A DNA stretch of 8,768 nt from contig JAJYZK010000112.1 in the NCBI GenBank assembly GCA_021799945.1, forward strand, positions 1-8,768. Direction: 5' to 3'. The translations under genes and the position numbers were made by a program. Below, piece by piece: positions 1 to 7,596 of this stretch. This stretch comes from Acidobacteriota bacterium. GTDB taxonomy: Bacteria > Acidobacteriota > Terriglobia > Terriglobales > Acidobacteriaceae. The notes beneath the pieces were generated by a model, which was not told the origin of the DNA, did no database searches, and was given only the letters and a program-made list of their open reading frames with translations. The number at the start of each line of letters is the position of its first letter. Within the stretch, counting starts at the first letter, position 1.

Positions 1-1
1 C

Positions 2-1585
<1,584 letters not shown>

Positions 1586-1595
1586 GCGCAGAGTT

Positions 1596-1624
1596 CGCGG
1601 TCAGCCGCGCGGAGTCATCGCTCC
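1596..1624. other. Two adjacent small stem-loops just after lepA stop
   Basis: CGCGG-TCAG-CCGCG (1596-1609) is directly followed by GGAG-TCATCG-CTCC (1611-1624), starting 11 bases after the lepA stop codon. They could form at the 3' end of the lepA transcript. Stems are only 5 and 4 bp and there is no T-tract, so this is at most a weak 3'-end structure rather than a clear terminator. Confidence 0.3.
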
Positions 1625-1690
1625 GTAACGCCAATTGTGGAAAGAACCGGATGGCCCGCAGCTTGCTCCGTTGACGGGGCAATTGCGGCT

Positions 1691-1709
1691 GCGCGATCGA
1701 CAATCGCGC
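1691..1709. repeat. Perfect 7-bp inverted repeat, 5-nt loop
   Basis: GCGCGAT (1691-1697), loop CGACA, ATCGCGC (1703-1709). The arms are perfectly complementary. It lies 105 bp beyond the lepA stop and has no T-tract on either side. Its arms differ from those of the hairpin at 1873-1889 by one compensated base pair. The function is unknown. Confidence 0.5.
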
Positions 1710-1872
1710 CAAAGCACTAGAAGTAATTGGGTTGTAGAGATATTGGTCGCCGCCGTCGCATCGGTTATGGAGCAGAATGCCGATGCAGTCCGATGGCCGG
1801 AGCAGTCTTCCACAGTTTTTTCCACAGGGCGGACGCTGGGCGCCCGGCAGATCGCGGGCGCCAAAATGGAAG

Positions 1873-1889
1873 GCGCAATTCGATTGCGC
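1873..1889. repeat. Perfect 7-bp inverted repeat, 3-nt loop
   Basis: GCGCAAT (1873-1879), loop TCG, ATTGCGC (1883-1889). It has the same GCGC-purine-AT arm pattern as the hairpin at 1691-1709, with the G-C pair replaced by A-T. No T-tract follows. It may be a hairpin in a 3' untranslated region or a piece of a dispersed palindrome; the sequence alone does not decide. Confidence 0.45.
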
Positions 1890-2069
1890 GCGGGCTCTAA
1901 TCGCACGAAACCGCAGGACGCCCAGGTTGAGTTCGATACTCCCTGCGGGGCTCGCCGCGCTTGCCGAGTTCGCCATGCGATTTCCAGGACGAGCAGGAAG
2001 CATTTTCGCTTCGGGCGCACACGCTGGGCGCGCCCGACCGAAGTCGAACCTAACAGAGTGGCGGTGGGC

Positions 2070-2759
2070 TCAACGCGGAGCGGATGTCCGGATTGGCGTC
2101 GTACGCGGGCTCGAGGTTGAGGCAGCCGGGGCGGGAGACGCGGGAGGCAGAACTCCGGACTTGGCGTTGTAGGCCGCAATCACAGCTTTGGTGATGTCGG
2201 TGGACTGATTCAGCCAGATGACGATCGGAGACTGGTTCTGCTGGGTTGTGGCGTCGATGATCAGGGTATACCCGTTCTGCTTGCAATACGCATCCAGGCT
2301 GACGTATACCTTTTGCGCGAGCTGCTGCAGCATGTCGTTCAATGCGCCGTTAAAGTCGTTCTGATCGTCCTCCACGGTGCGCTGCAGGAGCTTGGTCTTT
2401 TCATCGATGGTTCTGATCCGGCTGTTGCGCTCCTGGTCGGTCAAGCTCGAACCGGCGTCCTGCAACTGCTTCTTGAGCGAATCGAGTTCATCGCTCATGG
2501 TCTTCACCTGCGCCTGCTTCGGAGCATACTTCTGGGTGAGCGCCGCGTAGTCCCGTTGCCCTTCATTGGTTTGCGCAACGGCCTGCTCGAACAGGATCAC
2601 GCCGACCTTGGCTGGAATTGCGGGCCCTGAGGCTTCGGCGGCTATGCCCGGGGCCGAGGGCGGCTCCGCAGTCTGAGCCGACGCCGGGAGGGTGAGGAGG
2701 AGGGAAGCCGCGCCGATCAACGGCACGACTGCGCAACGCAGTATCAGCAAACGCTTCAT
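2070..2759 (-). CDS. skp: OmpH/Skp-family periplasmic chaperone
   Basis: Skp/OmpH proteins hold unfolded outer-membrane proteins in the periplasm and pass them to the BAM complex. The product is 229 residues, longer than the roughly 160 of E. coli Skp. In order it has a signal peptide (residues 1-29: MKRLL, a hydrophobic core, probable cleavage after ASA), a Pro/Ala linker, the family's first strand KVGVILFEQAVAQTNEG (about 51-67), and a charged helical hairpin (about 70-150, rich in K/E/Q/D). A closing strand YTLIIDAT (about 164-171) and the helix DITKAVIAAYN follow. The C-terminal 25 residues are a Pro/Ala/Ser/Thr tail. I chose the ATG at 2759 because AAGGAG lies upstream at 2772-2777. A TTG at 2780 would place that site inside the gene. 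The AAGGAG-to-ATG spacing of 12 nt is somewhat long. bamA lies 668 bp upstream on the same strand, but ompH appears to have its own promoter (2935-2963). Little sequence identity is conserved in this family, so the orthology to skp rests on fold pattern and context. Confidence 0.9.
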   Translation of the reverse strand: MKRLLILRCAVVPLIGAASLLLTLPASAQTAEPPSAPGIAAEASGPAIPAKVGVILFEQAVAQTNEGQRDYAALTQKYAPKQAQVKTMSDELDSLKKQLQDAGSSLTDQERNSRIRTIDEKTKLLQRTVEDDQNDFNGALNDMLQQLAQKVYVSLDAYCKQNGYTLIIDATTQQNQSPIVIWLNQSTDITKAVIAAYNAKSGVLPPASPAPAASTSSPRTTPIRTSAPR

Positions 2760-2771
2760 CGAAATACGGAA

Positions 2772-2777
2772 CTCCTT
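2772..2777 (-). promoter_or_regulatory. Ribosome-binding site of ompH, decides start
   Basis: On the - strand this reads AAGGAG, a strong Shine-Dalgarno match, 12 nt before the ATG at 2759. It overlaps the second to fourth codons of the alternative TTG start at 2780, which argues against that longer start. Confidence 0.65.
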
Positions 2778-2810
2778 CAATTTTCAATCCGAAATACCAT
2801 CGCACTTTAC

Positions 2811-2830
2811 GCGCCGACGGCGCTGGCGCC
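2811..2830. other. Overlapping alternative stems in ompH leader
   Basis: GCGCC-GAC-GGCGC (2811-2823) and GGCG-CTGG-CGCC (2819-2830) share bases, so only one can form at a time. They lie in the predicted 5' untranslated region of ompH, about 35-60 nt before its ribosome-binding site. A simple GC-rich leader structure is all that can be claimed. Confidence 0.3.
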
Positions 2831-2833
2831 CGG

Positions 2834-2848
2834 TCTGTCCCGAACACA
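2834..2848. repeat. 15-bp direct repeat, copy 1
   Basis: TCTGTCCCGAACACA, identical to and in the same orientation as the copy at 3392-3406, 558 bp away. It falls within the predicted ompH leader. On the - strand it reads TGTGTTCGGGACAGA. Short motifs of this GGGACAG kind recur in many bacterial genomes near degenerate transposable sequences, but that association is recalled and not demonstrated here. Confidence 0.7.
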
Positions 2849-2934
2849 TTTCCAATGTTACGGTCGCCGTTGGCAATCAAGCGCTCTTTGCCGGCAATCG
2901 GACTCGGATGGAGAGGATTACAGGGTCAAAGCGA

Positions 2935-2963
2935 ATTATAGGTTGACCGGAAAGGTGCGTCAA
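2935..2963 (-). promoter_or_regulatory. Sigma70-type promoter driving ompH
   Basis: On the - strand, TTGACG (2958-2963) and TATAAT (2935-2940) are separated by exactly 17 bp. This is one base away from the full TTGACA-17-TATAAT consensus. Transcription would begin near 2928 and give an untranslated leader of about 170 nt before the ompH ATG at 2759. The match is the best promoter in the window and is correctly oriented for ompH. It implies that ompH does not depend on read-through from bamA. Confidence 0.75.
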
Positions 2964-3016
2964 ACGGGAGTGGCGGAACGGGTCTGCGGCGATGCGCGGC
3001 CTTTCGACTTTCCCTT

Positions 3017-3081
3017 GGATCCTGGAAATGGATCCTGGAAATGGATCCTGGAAATGGATTCTGGAAATGGATTCTGGAAAT
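3017..3081. repeat. 13-bp tandem repeat, five copies
   Basis: Five head-to-tail copies cover 65 bp: three identical units of GGATCCTGGAAAT, then two of GGATTCTGGAAAT, differing by one C-to-T change. The unit length is not a multiple of three, so any reading frame through it shifts at each unit, which argues for non-coding DNA. The array ends 53 bp upstream of the -35 box of the ompH promoter. Such arrays often vary in copy number between strains. Confidence 0.95.
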
Positions 3082-3227
3082 GAGCGCGGGTAAGAGCGCA
3101 CTGAAGGCGGCAGCCAAGCGCGGGATCCCGTTTTCTGGCCAGCTTCCGGAGCATCGATGGCGCCTTGGCGAACGTCGGCGCATTCCACGTCACGAATTCC
3201 TCGTCAAAGGCTCTCGGAAGCCGTCTC

Positions 3228-3245
3228 CCGGAGGCCGTCCTCCGG
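3228..3245. other. Perfect 7-bp hairpin, 4-nt loop
   Basis: CCGGAGG (3228-3234), loop CCGT, CCTCCGG (3239-3245). It lies about 180 bp downstream of the bamA stop and could fold in the bamA 3' untranslated region. No T-tract follows in the direction of bamA transcription, so it is not a standard rho-independent terminator. Confidence 0.45.
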
Positions 3246-3391
3246 CTGGCGCGGAGCCTTCAGCCAGGATCCTGCGCCCCACTTCCCGGCAAACGAATCC
3301 GCGCCTACGAGTTTGTCGAAAAACGCGCCGAAGCACCGAGCAGGGCGCAACAGGATGTGTGCTTGTCAATCGAGCTACCCAAAGAATGGGA

Positions 3392-3406
3392 TCTGTCCCG
3401 AACACA
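3392..3406. repeat. 15-bp direct repeat, copy 2
   Basis: TCTGTCCCGAACACA, identical to the copy at 2834-2848. This copy begins 22 bp beyond the bamA stop codon. It is preceded by GGGA, giving a small GGGA-TCTG-TCCC dyad that the other copy lacks. The pair brackets about 540 bp of the spacer, as would the ends of a decayed insertion or two members of a dispersed repeat family. Confidence 0.7.
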
Positions 3407-3427
3407 AATCTGTTTTTCAACAAACTC

Positions 3428-6310
3428 CTAGAACGTGGTGCCCACCGTCAGCCGGAAGGTCTTTCTGGGCTCCCGGAACTGCAGCAGCGAGTTGTAGGCC
3501 TGGATAGCTTCGGCATAGGTGAAATCGCCGGCGCCCCCGGCCGGGAACATGCTCCGGGTGATCAGGCTTTCTCCCGGCACCTGGGCCAGCACCCGCAGCG
3601 GGTTATAGGCGTAATAGAGCCGCAGGGGCGCGTTGACCACCGGAACCATCACGTCCAGCTCCGGTCCGATCGACATTCGAGGCGCCCAGTTGGTGTGGGG
3701 AATGGTATGAATCACATTTGGAAACTGGATGGTCTGGCCGCCCTGGCAGGCCTCGTTGAAGTATGCGGTGCAGCCATAGAGGGGCGAATTGACCAGATCC
3801 GAACCCTCGGGACTCTGTCTCAATTGCCCGCCGAGGATGGCGGGATCCAGCCCGAAGTCGTCGAAGAGCACGAGCATCACCGGACCGCCCATCGGGATGC
3901 GGTAATCGACATTGGTCGTAAGCTGGGTGTCGCCGCCGATCGACACCGGGCGATAGATGGGAATCGGGATGGAAACGTTGCCCAGAGTGTAGTTCAAAGG
4001 ATTGATGGGAACCGGAGTTCCGTCCGGATTGGTGAGCGCGATGCTTCCGCGCACGGGAATGAATGCGTAGGGCGTGGCCGCGCGCACGTCGAAGCCGCGC
4101 AGGTCGTTCTCGCCGCCGGCGTAAAAGCGGTTGAAGGGAGGCGCAACGTCGCCGCTAACGCCTTGGATGAATGCGCCTTGAACCCGGAATCCGATCACGT
4201 TCTTCCCATCGCGGTCCGGCGTAATGCCGCGCACGGAAACGAACCGTTTATATTGCACCACCGGACTGTAGTAGCGAACGTTGCCCCAGATGCCGGCGAA
4301 TTGCAGGTCGATCGAAAGATCCTCGCCGAAGCGCGGGCGGAAGATTGTGGGTCCAACCGTGTCGTACTGATAGCTGAGCGAGACCGAGCTGGTGTAGATG
4401 CCCTCCAGCGCGTTGGATCCCTGCAATTGTCCGCTGCGGAACTCCAGCGATTCAAACAAGTTGGCGGAGGCCTGACTGAAGGCGATGATGGTCGAGTCGC
4501 TCCAGGCGTAGGTGATTCCCACGCGTTTGAATGAACGGCGCAGCGGATACTGCACGGAGACATTCAAACCTTTGCTGGATTGGTTGTAGTTCTGCTCCAG
4601 GGACTGCTGGGCCTGCGTGAGGTTTGTCGGCTGTCCGGTGATGGTTTCGTAGCTTTTGGCCCAGTTGTAATCGGACTTATTGTCATAGATCTGAAAGCCC
4701 ACGCTGATCGGCCGGTTGCGCAGATACGGCTCGTTGAAGCCGAACAGAAAATTGCGCTGGAGGTTGCCGACGTTGCCCTGCACGCTCAGCGTTTCACCCA
4801 GACCGAGGAAGTTGTTGGTCTGATAATTGACGCCCAGGAAGGCGCCGGCTAATCCGCTGACTCCACCATTCAGCCCGATCGAATTCTTCCCCTTTTCATG
4901 CACCTTGAGCAGCAGCGACACGGTGCCGTTTTCCGTGTCCTGATGCTGCTCGGAATCCTGATCCACCTTCAGCGGATCGAAGTAGTCGAGCTGATTCAGC
5001 CGGAGCAGGCTCTGCTCCCACAGATTGCTGTTGTAGACCTGGCCTTCCTCCAGAAGGAGCTGGCGCCGGATTACGCGGTCGCGGGTGATGGTATTGCCCT
5101 GGAATTCGATGCGCGATACGTAGAAGGGCTTTTCCTCGTCGATGTCGACGTCGATGTACACCAGGTGCTTGGCGTCGTCCACGCGGGGGGTAGGCACTGC
5201 TGTGAAATTGATGTAGCCAAGCTGCCCATAGGCCTTGTGAAGATTTTCCAGGCCCTTTTGGATCGCGGTGGCGTTAAACCAGGAGCCGTCCTTCGCGGGG
5301 AATAGCGCCCGCAACGCCTGGGTGTTGGTGACCCGGTGATTGCCGGTGAAGGTGATGCCTCCCAGGCGATACCGTTCCCCCTCATCGATGGGGATGCGGA
5401 TGTCGATGCGTTTGCCTTTGCGCGGGCGGAAGGTGATGAAGGACAAGCCGCCTTCGTTGCGGATGCGGGTCACCGGATCGCCGACGCCGGCGCGGAAGTA
5501 GCCCTTATCCTGCAGGGCGCGGCGCACTCGTTCCGTGTCTTCTTCAAGCTTGCTGGCGTCGTAGGTGCGGGCGAAGAGATTTTCCAGGAAAATCGAGTGC
5601 GGAATGCCGATCGGCTTCAAATTCTTCATCGCCGCGCGCAGATCGCGGGAACTCACGTTGGCGTTGCCGGTAAAGGTGATGTTGCCCACGTCGACGGTGG
5701 GGCCCTCTTTCACGATGAAGTCGATGGAGACCGAAGAAGGGGGAATCGTCTTGACCTCCGGCCGGACGGTGGCGAACTGGTGCCCATGCTCCGCCAGGAG
5801 CTGCCGGATTACGTCGATGGCCGCCGCCAGATGGGCCGGATCGTAGGGGCTCTCCTGGGTGAGCGATACATGCTCCTTTTTGAACCGGTCCAGAACGTCG
5901 GAGGTGGTGACCGAATTCAGTCCCTTGTAGTTGATCTCCCGGATGGTCGGTTTCTCGCGGACGATGATGTCCAGGATGATGCCCTTGGGACTGTCTTCCC
6001 GCTCGATCTTCAGATCGATGAAGTACCCGGTGTTCCAAAGCGAATTGAAGTCGCGCTCGATCGTCGCCGGATCGTAGGGATCCCCGGGGTGCGTGAAGAG
6101 TCTCGCCAGGATCGTCTCCCGGGGAATGCGCCGGTTGCCGATGACCCGGATCTGGTCGACGATGTCCTGTTGGGCCCATGCGGTCAGCCCAAACGAGCAC
6201 AGGAGGAGAAACGCCAAGACACTGCACACCCGGGGGAAAAGCCGCCGCGCAAGCTTGCTCTCTGGTGTCGGGGAGTCATGTCTCCCTGCGGTTACGCGAA
6301 AAATAAGCAC
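3428..6310 (-). CDS. bamA: Outer-membrane barrel assembly protein BamA (Omp85)
   Basis: BamA is the central subunit of the BAM complex and folds and inserts beta-barrel proteins into the outer membrane. The product is 960 residues, larger than the 810 of E. coli. It has a signal peptide (basic stretch near 20-27, hydrophobic core 28-43, probable cleavage after AWA at 46). Five POTRA domains follow, about 48-120, 122-203, 205-312, 314-394 and 397-472. The C-terminal barrel (about 475-960) has the loop-6 motif as LRGF (737-740, usual form VRGF/Y) and ends in the beta-signal RLTVGTTF with the expected terminal Phe. The GTG at 6310 is the first possible start after an in-frame TAA within the -10 box; the next GTG (codon 28) would remove the basic part of the signal peptide. 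The ribosome-binding site is poor: GAGG lies only about 2 nt from the GTG. A Cys pair (847, 855) and a long loop 8 (about 904-947) are unusual details. frr lies upstream and ompH downstream on the same strand, both far away. A TamA-type Omp85 is less likely, because those have three POTRAs. Confidence 0.96.
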   Translation of the reverse strand: MLIFRVTAGRHDSPTPESKLARRLFPRVCSVLAFLLLCSFGLTAWAQQDIVDQIRVIGNRRIPRETILARLFTHPGDPYDPATIERDFNSLWNTGYFIDLKIEREDSPKGIILDIIVREKPTIREINYKGLNSVTTSDVLDRFKKEHVSLTQESPYDPAHLAAAIDVIRQLLAEHGHQFATVRPEVKTIPPSSVSIDFIVKEGPTVDVGNITFTGNANVSSRDLRAAMKNLKPIGIPHSIFLENLFARTYDASKLEEDTERVRRALQDKGYFRAGVGDPVTRIRNEGGLSFITFRPRKGKRIDIRIPIDEGERYRLGGITFTGNHRVTNTQALRALFPAKDGSWFNATAIQKGLENLHKAYGQLGYINFTAVPTPRVDDAKHLVYIDVDIDEEKPFYVSRIEFQGNTITRDRVIRRQLLLEEGQVYNSNLWEQSLLRLNQLDYFDPLKVDQDSEQHQDTENGTVSLLLKVHEKGKNSIGLNGGVSGLAGAFLGVNYQTNNFLGLGETLSVQGNVGNLQRNFLFGFNEPYLRNRPISVGFQIYDNKSDYNWAKSYETITGQPTNLTQAQQSLEQNYNQSSKGLNVSVQYPLRRSFKRVGITYAWSDSTIIAFSQASANLFESLEFRSGQLQGSNALEGIYTSSVSLSYQYDTVGPTIFRPRFGEDLSIDLQFAGIWGNVRYYSPVVQYKRFVSVRGITPDRDGKNVIGFRVQGAFIQGVSGDVAPPFNRFYAGGENDLRGFDVRAATPYAFIPVRGSIALTNPDGTPVPINPLNYTLGNVSIPIPIYRPVSIGGDTQLTTNVDYRIPMGGPVMLVLFDDFGLDPAILGGQLRQSPEGSDLVNSPLYGCTAYFNEACQGGQTIQFPNVIHTIPHTNWAPRMSIGPELDVMVPVVNAPLRLYYAYNPLRVLAQVPGESLITRSMFPAGGAGDFTYAEAIQAYNSLLQFREPRKTFRLTVGTTF

Positions 6311-6351
6311 ACCCTCACTGCGAAAGTCGAAACGATGGCTAGGAATAGCCG

Positions 6352-6381
6352 ATTATATGTGACGGAAGGGGTACTCCCCAA
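6352..6381 (-). promoter_or_regulatory. Candidate sigma70-type promoter of bamA
   Basis: On the - strand, TTGGGG (6376-6381) and a perfect TATAAT (6352-6357) are 18 bp apart. Transcription would start near 6345, about 35 nt before the bamA GTG start. The -10 box is consensus and the -35 box is only partial. A small GGGG-TACT-CCCC dyad (6368-6379) lies in the spacer and an AACCC/GGGTT dyad (6380-6395) overlaps the -35 box, either of which could be a protein-binding site. Confidence 0.55.
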
Positions 6382-6395
6382 CCCGCGGCTGGGTT
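6380..6395. other. Small dyad overlapping the bamA -35 box
   Basis: AACCC (6380-6384), GCGGCT, GGGTT (6391-6395), followed on the + strand by TTCC. It overlaps the putative -35 box of bamA by two bases. It could be an operator or simply chance. Confidence 0.3.
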
Positions 6396-6480
6396 TTCCG
6401 CTCCGCAAATCCAGGCGCCCTGCGAATGGAGAACGGACAAGCCCGTCCTTCACCCCGGGTTTACCTGGCCGTACCGCCGG

Positions 6481-6515
6481 CGCAATCCGCGCTCCCTGTA
6501 CGAGCGGGGATTGCG
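6481..6515. repeat. Strong hairpin, 14-nt arms, one mismatch
   Basis: The left arm is CGCAATCCGCGCTC (6481-6494), the loop CCTGTAC (6495-6501) and the right arm GAGCGGGGATTGCG (6502-6515). Thirteen of 14 positions pair; the single mismatch is G6489 against G6507. It is the strongest hairpin noticed in the window. It lies 365 bp beyond the frr stop and about 100 bp upstream of the bamA -35 box, with no T-tract on either strand. A dispersed REP-like palindrome or an RNA 3'-end structure are the main possibilities. Confidence 0.7.
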
Positions 6516-6879
6516 GTTGTCCGGATTGCCGGTCGCGCACTCACTGGGAGAACTGTCTTAGTCTATCGGAGCGGAACGGATTTGCGCGCGCCACGAGTTC
6601 GCTTTTGCGGACCGAATTGCGCCGGGTCGCGCGAGGCGGATTCCGGGCCATGGGGTGGGATTGCCCTCCCGGCTTTGTTCGGAGGAGGCTTCCGAGGGCG
6701 AATGCGCCGAATCCGGTTTTCTCTCCCGTCCCGCGGTTCGCTTCCTCTCGCCGCCCGTCTCCTGTCCGGGGAACTGGCGCCGCGGCTGGAGGAACCGGAA
6801 GAAGGCGAAGGGGCGAAGCAAGTTACGTCAGCCGACGGAAAACTTATGGCCGGTGGGTCGTCCCGCTCCCAACGCCGGG

Positions 6880-7467
6880 TCAGACCTGCATCACTTCTTT
6901 TTCCTTATTGCGGCTCATCTCTTCCATGCGCCGGATTTCCTCATCGGTGAGCTTCTGAATCTCTTCCAGCGACCGCTTTTCCTCATCTTCGGAGATCTTT
7001 TTTTCCTTTGCCGCCTTCCGAATCAGGTCGTTTCCGTCCCGGCGGATGCCCCGGATCGCGGTGCGATGATCTTCCAGCGCCTTATTGAGCTGCCGGACCA
7101 CCTCGCGGCGGCGCTCCTCGGTCATGGGGGGAACCGGGACCCGTACCACGCGACCGTCATTCTGCGGGTTGAAGCCGAGGTCCGAGACGCGGAGAGCCTT
7201 CTCAATCTCCCCGATGATCGTCGAATCCCACGGCTGAATCAGAATCAGGTTGGGGTCGGGAGCCGTGACCTGCGCAACCTGGTTCAGGGGCAAATCGGAG
7301 CCGTAATAGGAAACCTTAACCTGGTCGAGCATGTGAACCGAGGCGCGTCCCGTGCGGGTCGAGGCCAGATTCGCACGAAAGCCCTCAACCGCTCTGTCCA
7401 TGCGGGTTTTGAGCTGCTGGTGTGTTTCTTTTAGGGCGGGTATCGCCGCCATTGCCGACACGGCCAT
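6880..7467 (-). CDS. frr: Ribosome recycling factor (RRF)
   Basis: RRF acts with EF-G to split the post-termination ribosome. From the chosen start the protein is 195 residues, against about 185 for the family, and the whole length matches. Landmarks are the N-terminal helix ending in RTGRASV (about 38-44), the domain II strands with YYGSDLPLNQVAQV (about 54-67), and DLGFNPQNDGRVVRVPVPPMTEERR (about 100-124). After these come the long C-terminal helices with KALEDHRTAIRGIRRDGND, KKISEDEEKRSLEEIQKLTD and a terminal KEKEVMQV. The frame stays open upstream to 7557, but that extension is unlike RRF. The ATG at 7467 has a strong GGGGAG 5 nt upstream. An ATG five codons later is a weaker alternative. 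Its usual upstream neighbours (rpsB-tsf-pyrH) are absent; lipA lies 231 bp upstream instead. No clear dedicated promoter was found. Confidence 0.97.
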   Translation of the reverse strand: MAVSAMAAIPALKETHQQLKTRMDRAVEGFRANLASTRTGRASVHMLDQVKVSYYGSDLPLNQVAQVTAPDPNLILIQPWDSTIIGEIEKALRVSDLGFNPQNDGRVVRVPVPPMTEERRREVVRQLNKALEDHRTAIRGIRRDGNDLIRKAAKEKKISEDEEKRSLEEIQKLTDEEIRRMEEMSRNKEKEVMQV

Positions 7468-7472
7468 GATTT

Positions 7473-7478
7473 CTCCCC
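7473..7478 (-). promoter_or_regulatory. Ribosome-binding site of frr, decides start
   Basis: On the - strand GGGGAG precedes the ATG at 7467 by 5 nt. This supports a 195-residue RRF over a longer version starting at 7557. Confidence 0.7.
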
Positions 7479-7596
7479 GATCTATCGGCTGATCCAATCC
7501 ATGCGCGCTGCCGATCCTGCGATTTTTCTTCCTGGGTATGCCAAATGGGTGCGCCAAACTTGAGTCGTTTGCCGGCGCAACCGGCTATCGGCCTGG

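Larger units (their letters stand above)
1586..2069. other. Convergent spacer between lepA and ompH, no gene seen
   Basis: This 484-bp stretch lies between the 3' ends of two convergent genes. The open frames that cross it on both strands give low-complexity, Arg/Ser/Ala-rich translations with no recognisable domain and no good ribosome-binding site, so I treat them as chance frames in GC-rich DNA. It holds several short hairpins (annotated separately) and a direct repeat of TTCCACAG at 1808-1815 and 1820-1827. None of the hairpins is followed by a T-tract on either strand, so no rho-independent terminator can be called for either gene. Confidence 0.6.
2760..3427. other. bamA-ompH spacer with repeats and a promoter, no gene seen
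   Basis: This is 668 bp between two same-strand genes of one pathway. Open frames on either strand here are short, change frame through a 13-bp tandem repeat, and resemble no protein family I recognise. The spacer contains the ompH promoter and its leader of about 170 nt, a five-copy 13-bp repeat, a 7-bp perfect hairpin at 3228-3245, and two identical 15-bp direct repeats near its two ends (2834-2848 and 3392-3406). It looks like repeat-derived or inserted DNA rather than a lost gene, but no transposase remnant could be identified. Confidence 0.6.
6311..6879. other. frr-bamA spacer, no gene seen
   Basis: This 569-bp stretch separates frr from bamA. Long frames run through it on the + strand, but they are continuous with frames antisense to bamA or frr and give Arg/Pro/Gly-rich translations with no recognisable domain, so they are rejected. 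Apart from the candidate bamA promoter and a strong hairpin at 6481-6515, I see only weak dyads. In many diderms this interval of the chromosome holds uppS, cdsA, dxr and rseP. No trace of them was recognised here. Confidence 0.6.

Noticed and set aside
1808..1827. Two TTCCACAG copies 12 bp apart, resembling DnaA boxes (TTATCCACA).
   Set aside because: Only two imperfect matches, with no AT-rich unwinding region and no dnaA or other origin genes nearby, so an origin is not supported.
1924..1960. A tRNA-like T-arm, GAGTTCGATACTC.
   Set aside because: The stem fails beyond three pairs and no acceptor, D-arm or anticodon arm could be fitted around it.
1601..2179. Open frames of 130-190 codons on both strands across the lepA-ompH spacer.
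   Set aside because: Low-complexity translations without start signals, and several overlapping frames compete. They could be dispersed-repeat DNA, but nothing supports a protein.
3165..3431. Possible transposase remnant between the two 15-bp direct repeats.
   Set aside because: No frame on either strand shows transposase motifs, and no terminal inverted repeats were found.
3041..4534. A 497-codon open frame on the + strand starting in the tandem repeat and antisense to the BamA barrel.
   Set aside because: The opposite strand encodes a clear BamA barrel. The frame begins inside a 13-bp repeat and resembles no family.
5336..6958. A 540-codon open frame on the + strand, antisense to bamA and running into the frr 3' end.
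   Set aside because: It is a frame shadow of GC-rich coding DNA: composition is odd, there is no recognisable domain, and BamA and RRF on the other strand are certain.
7468..7557. A 30-residue N-terminal extension of RRF.
   Set aside because: The strong ribosome-binding site at 7473-7478 and the usual RRF length both place the start at 7467.
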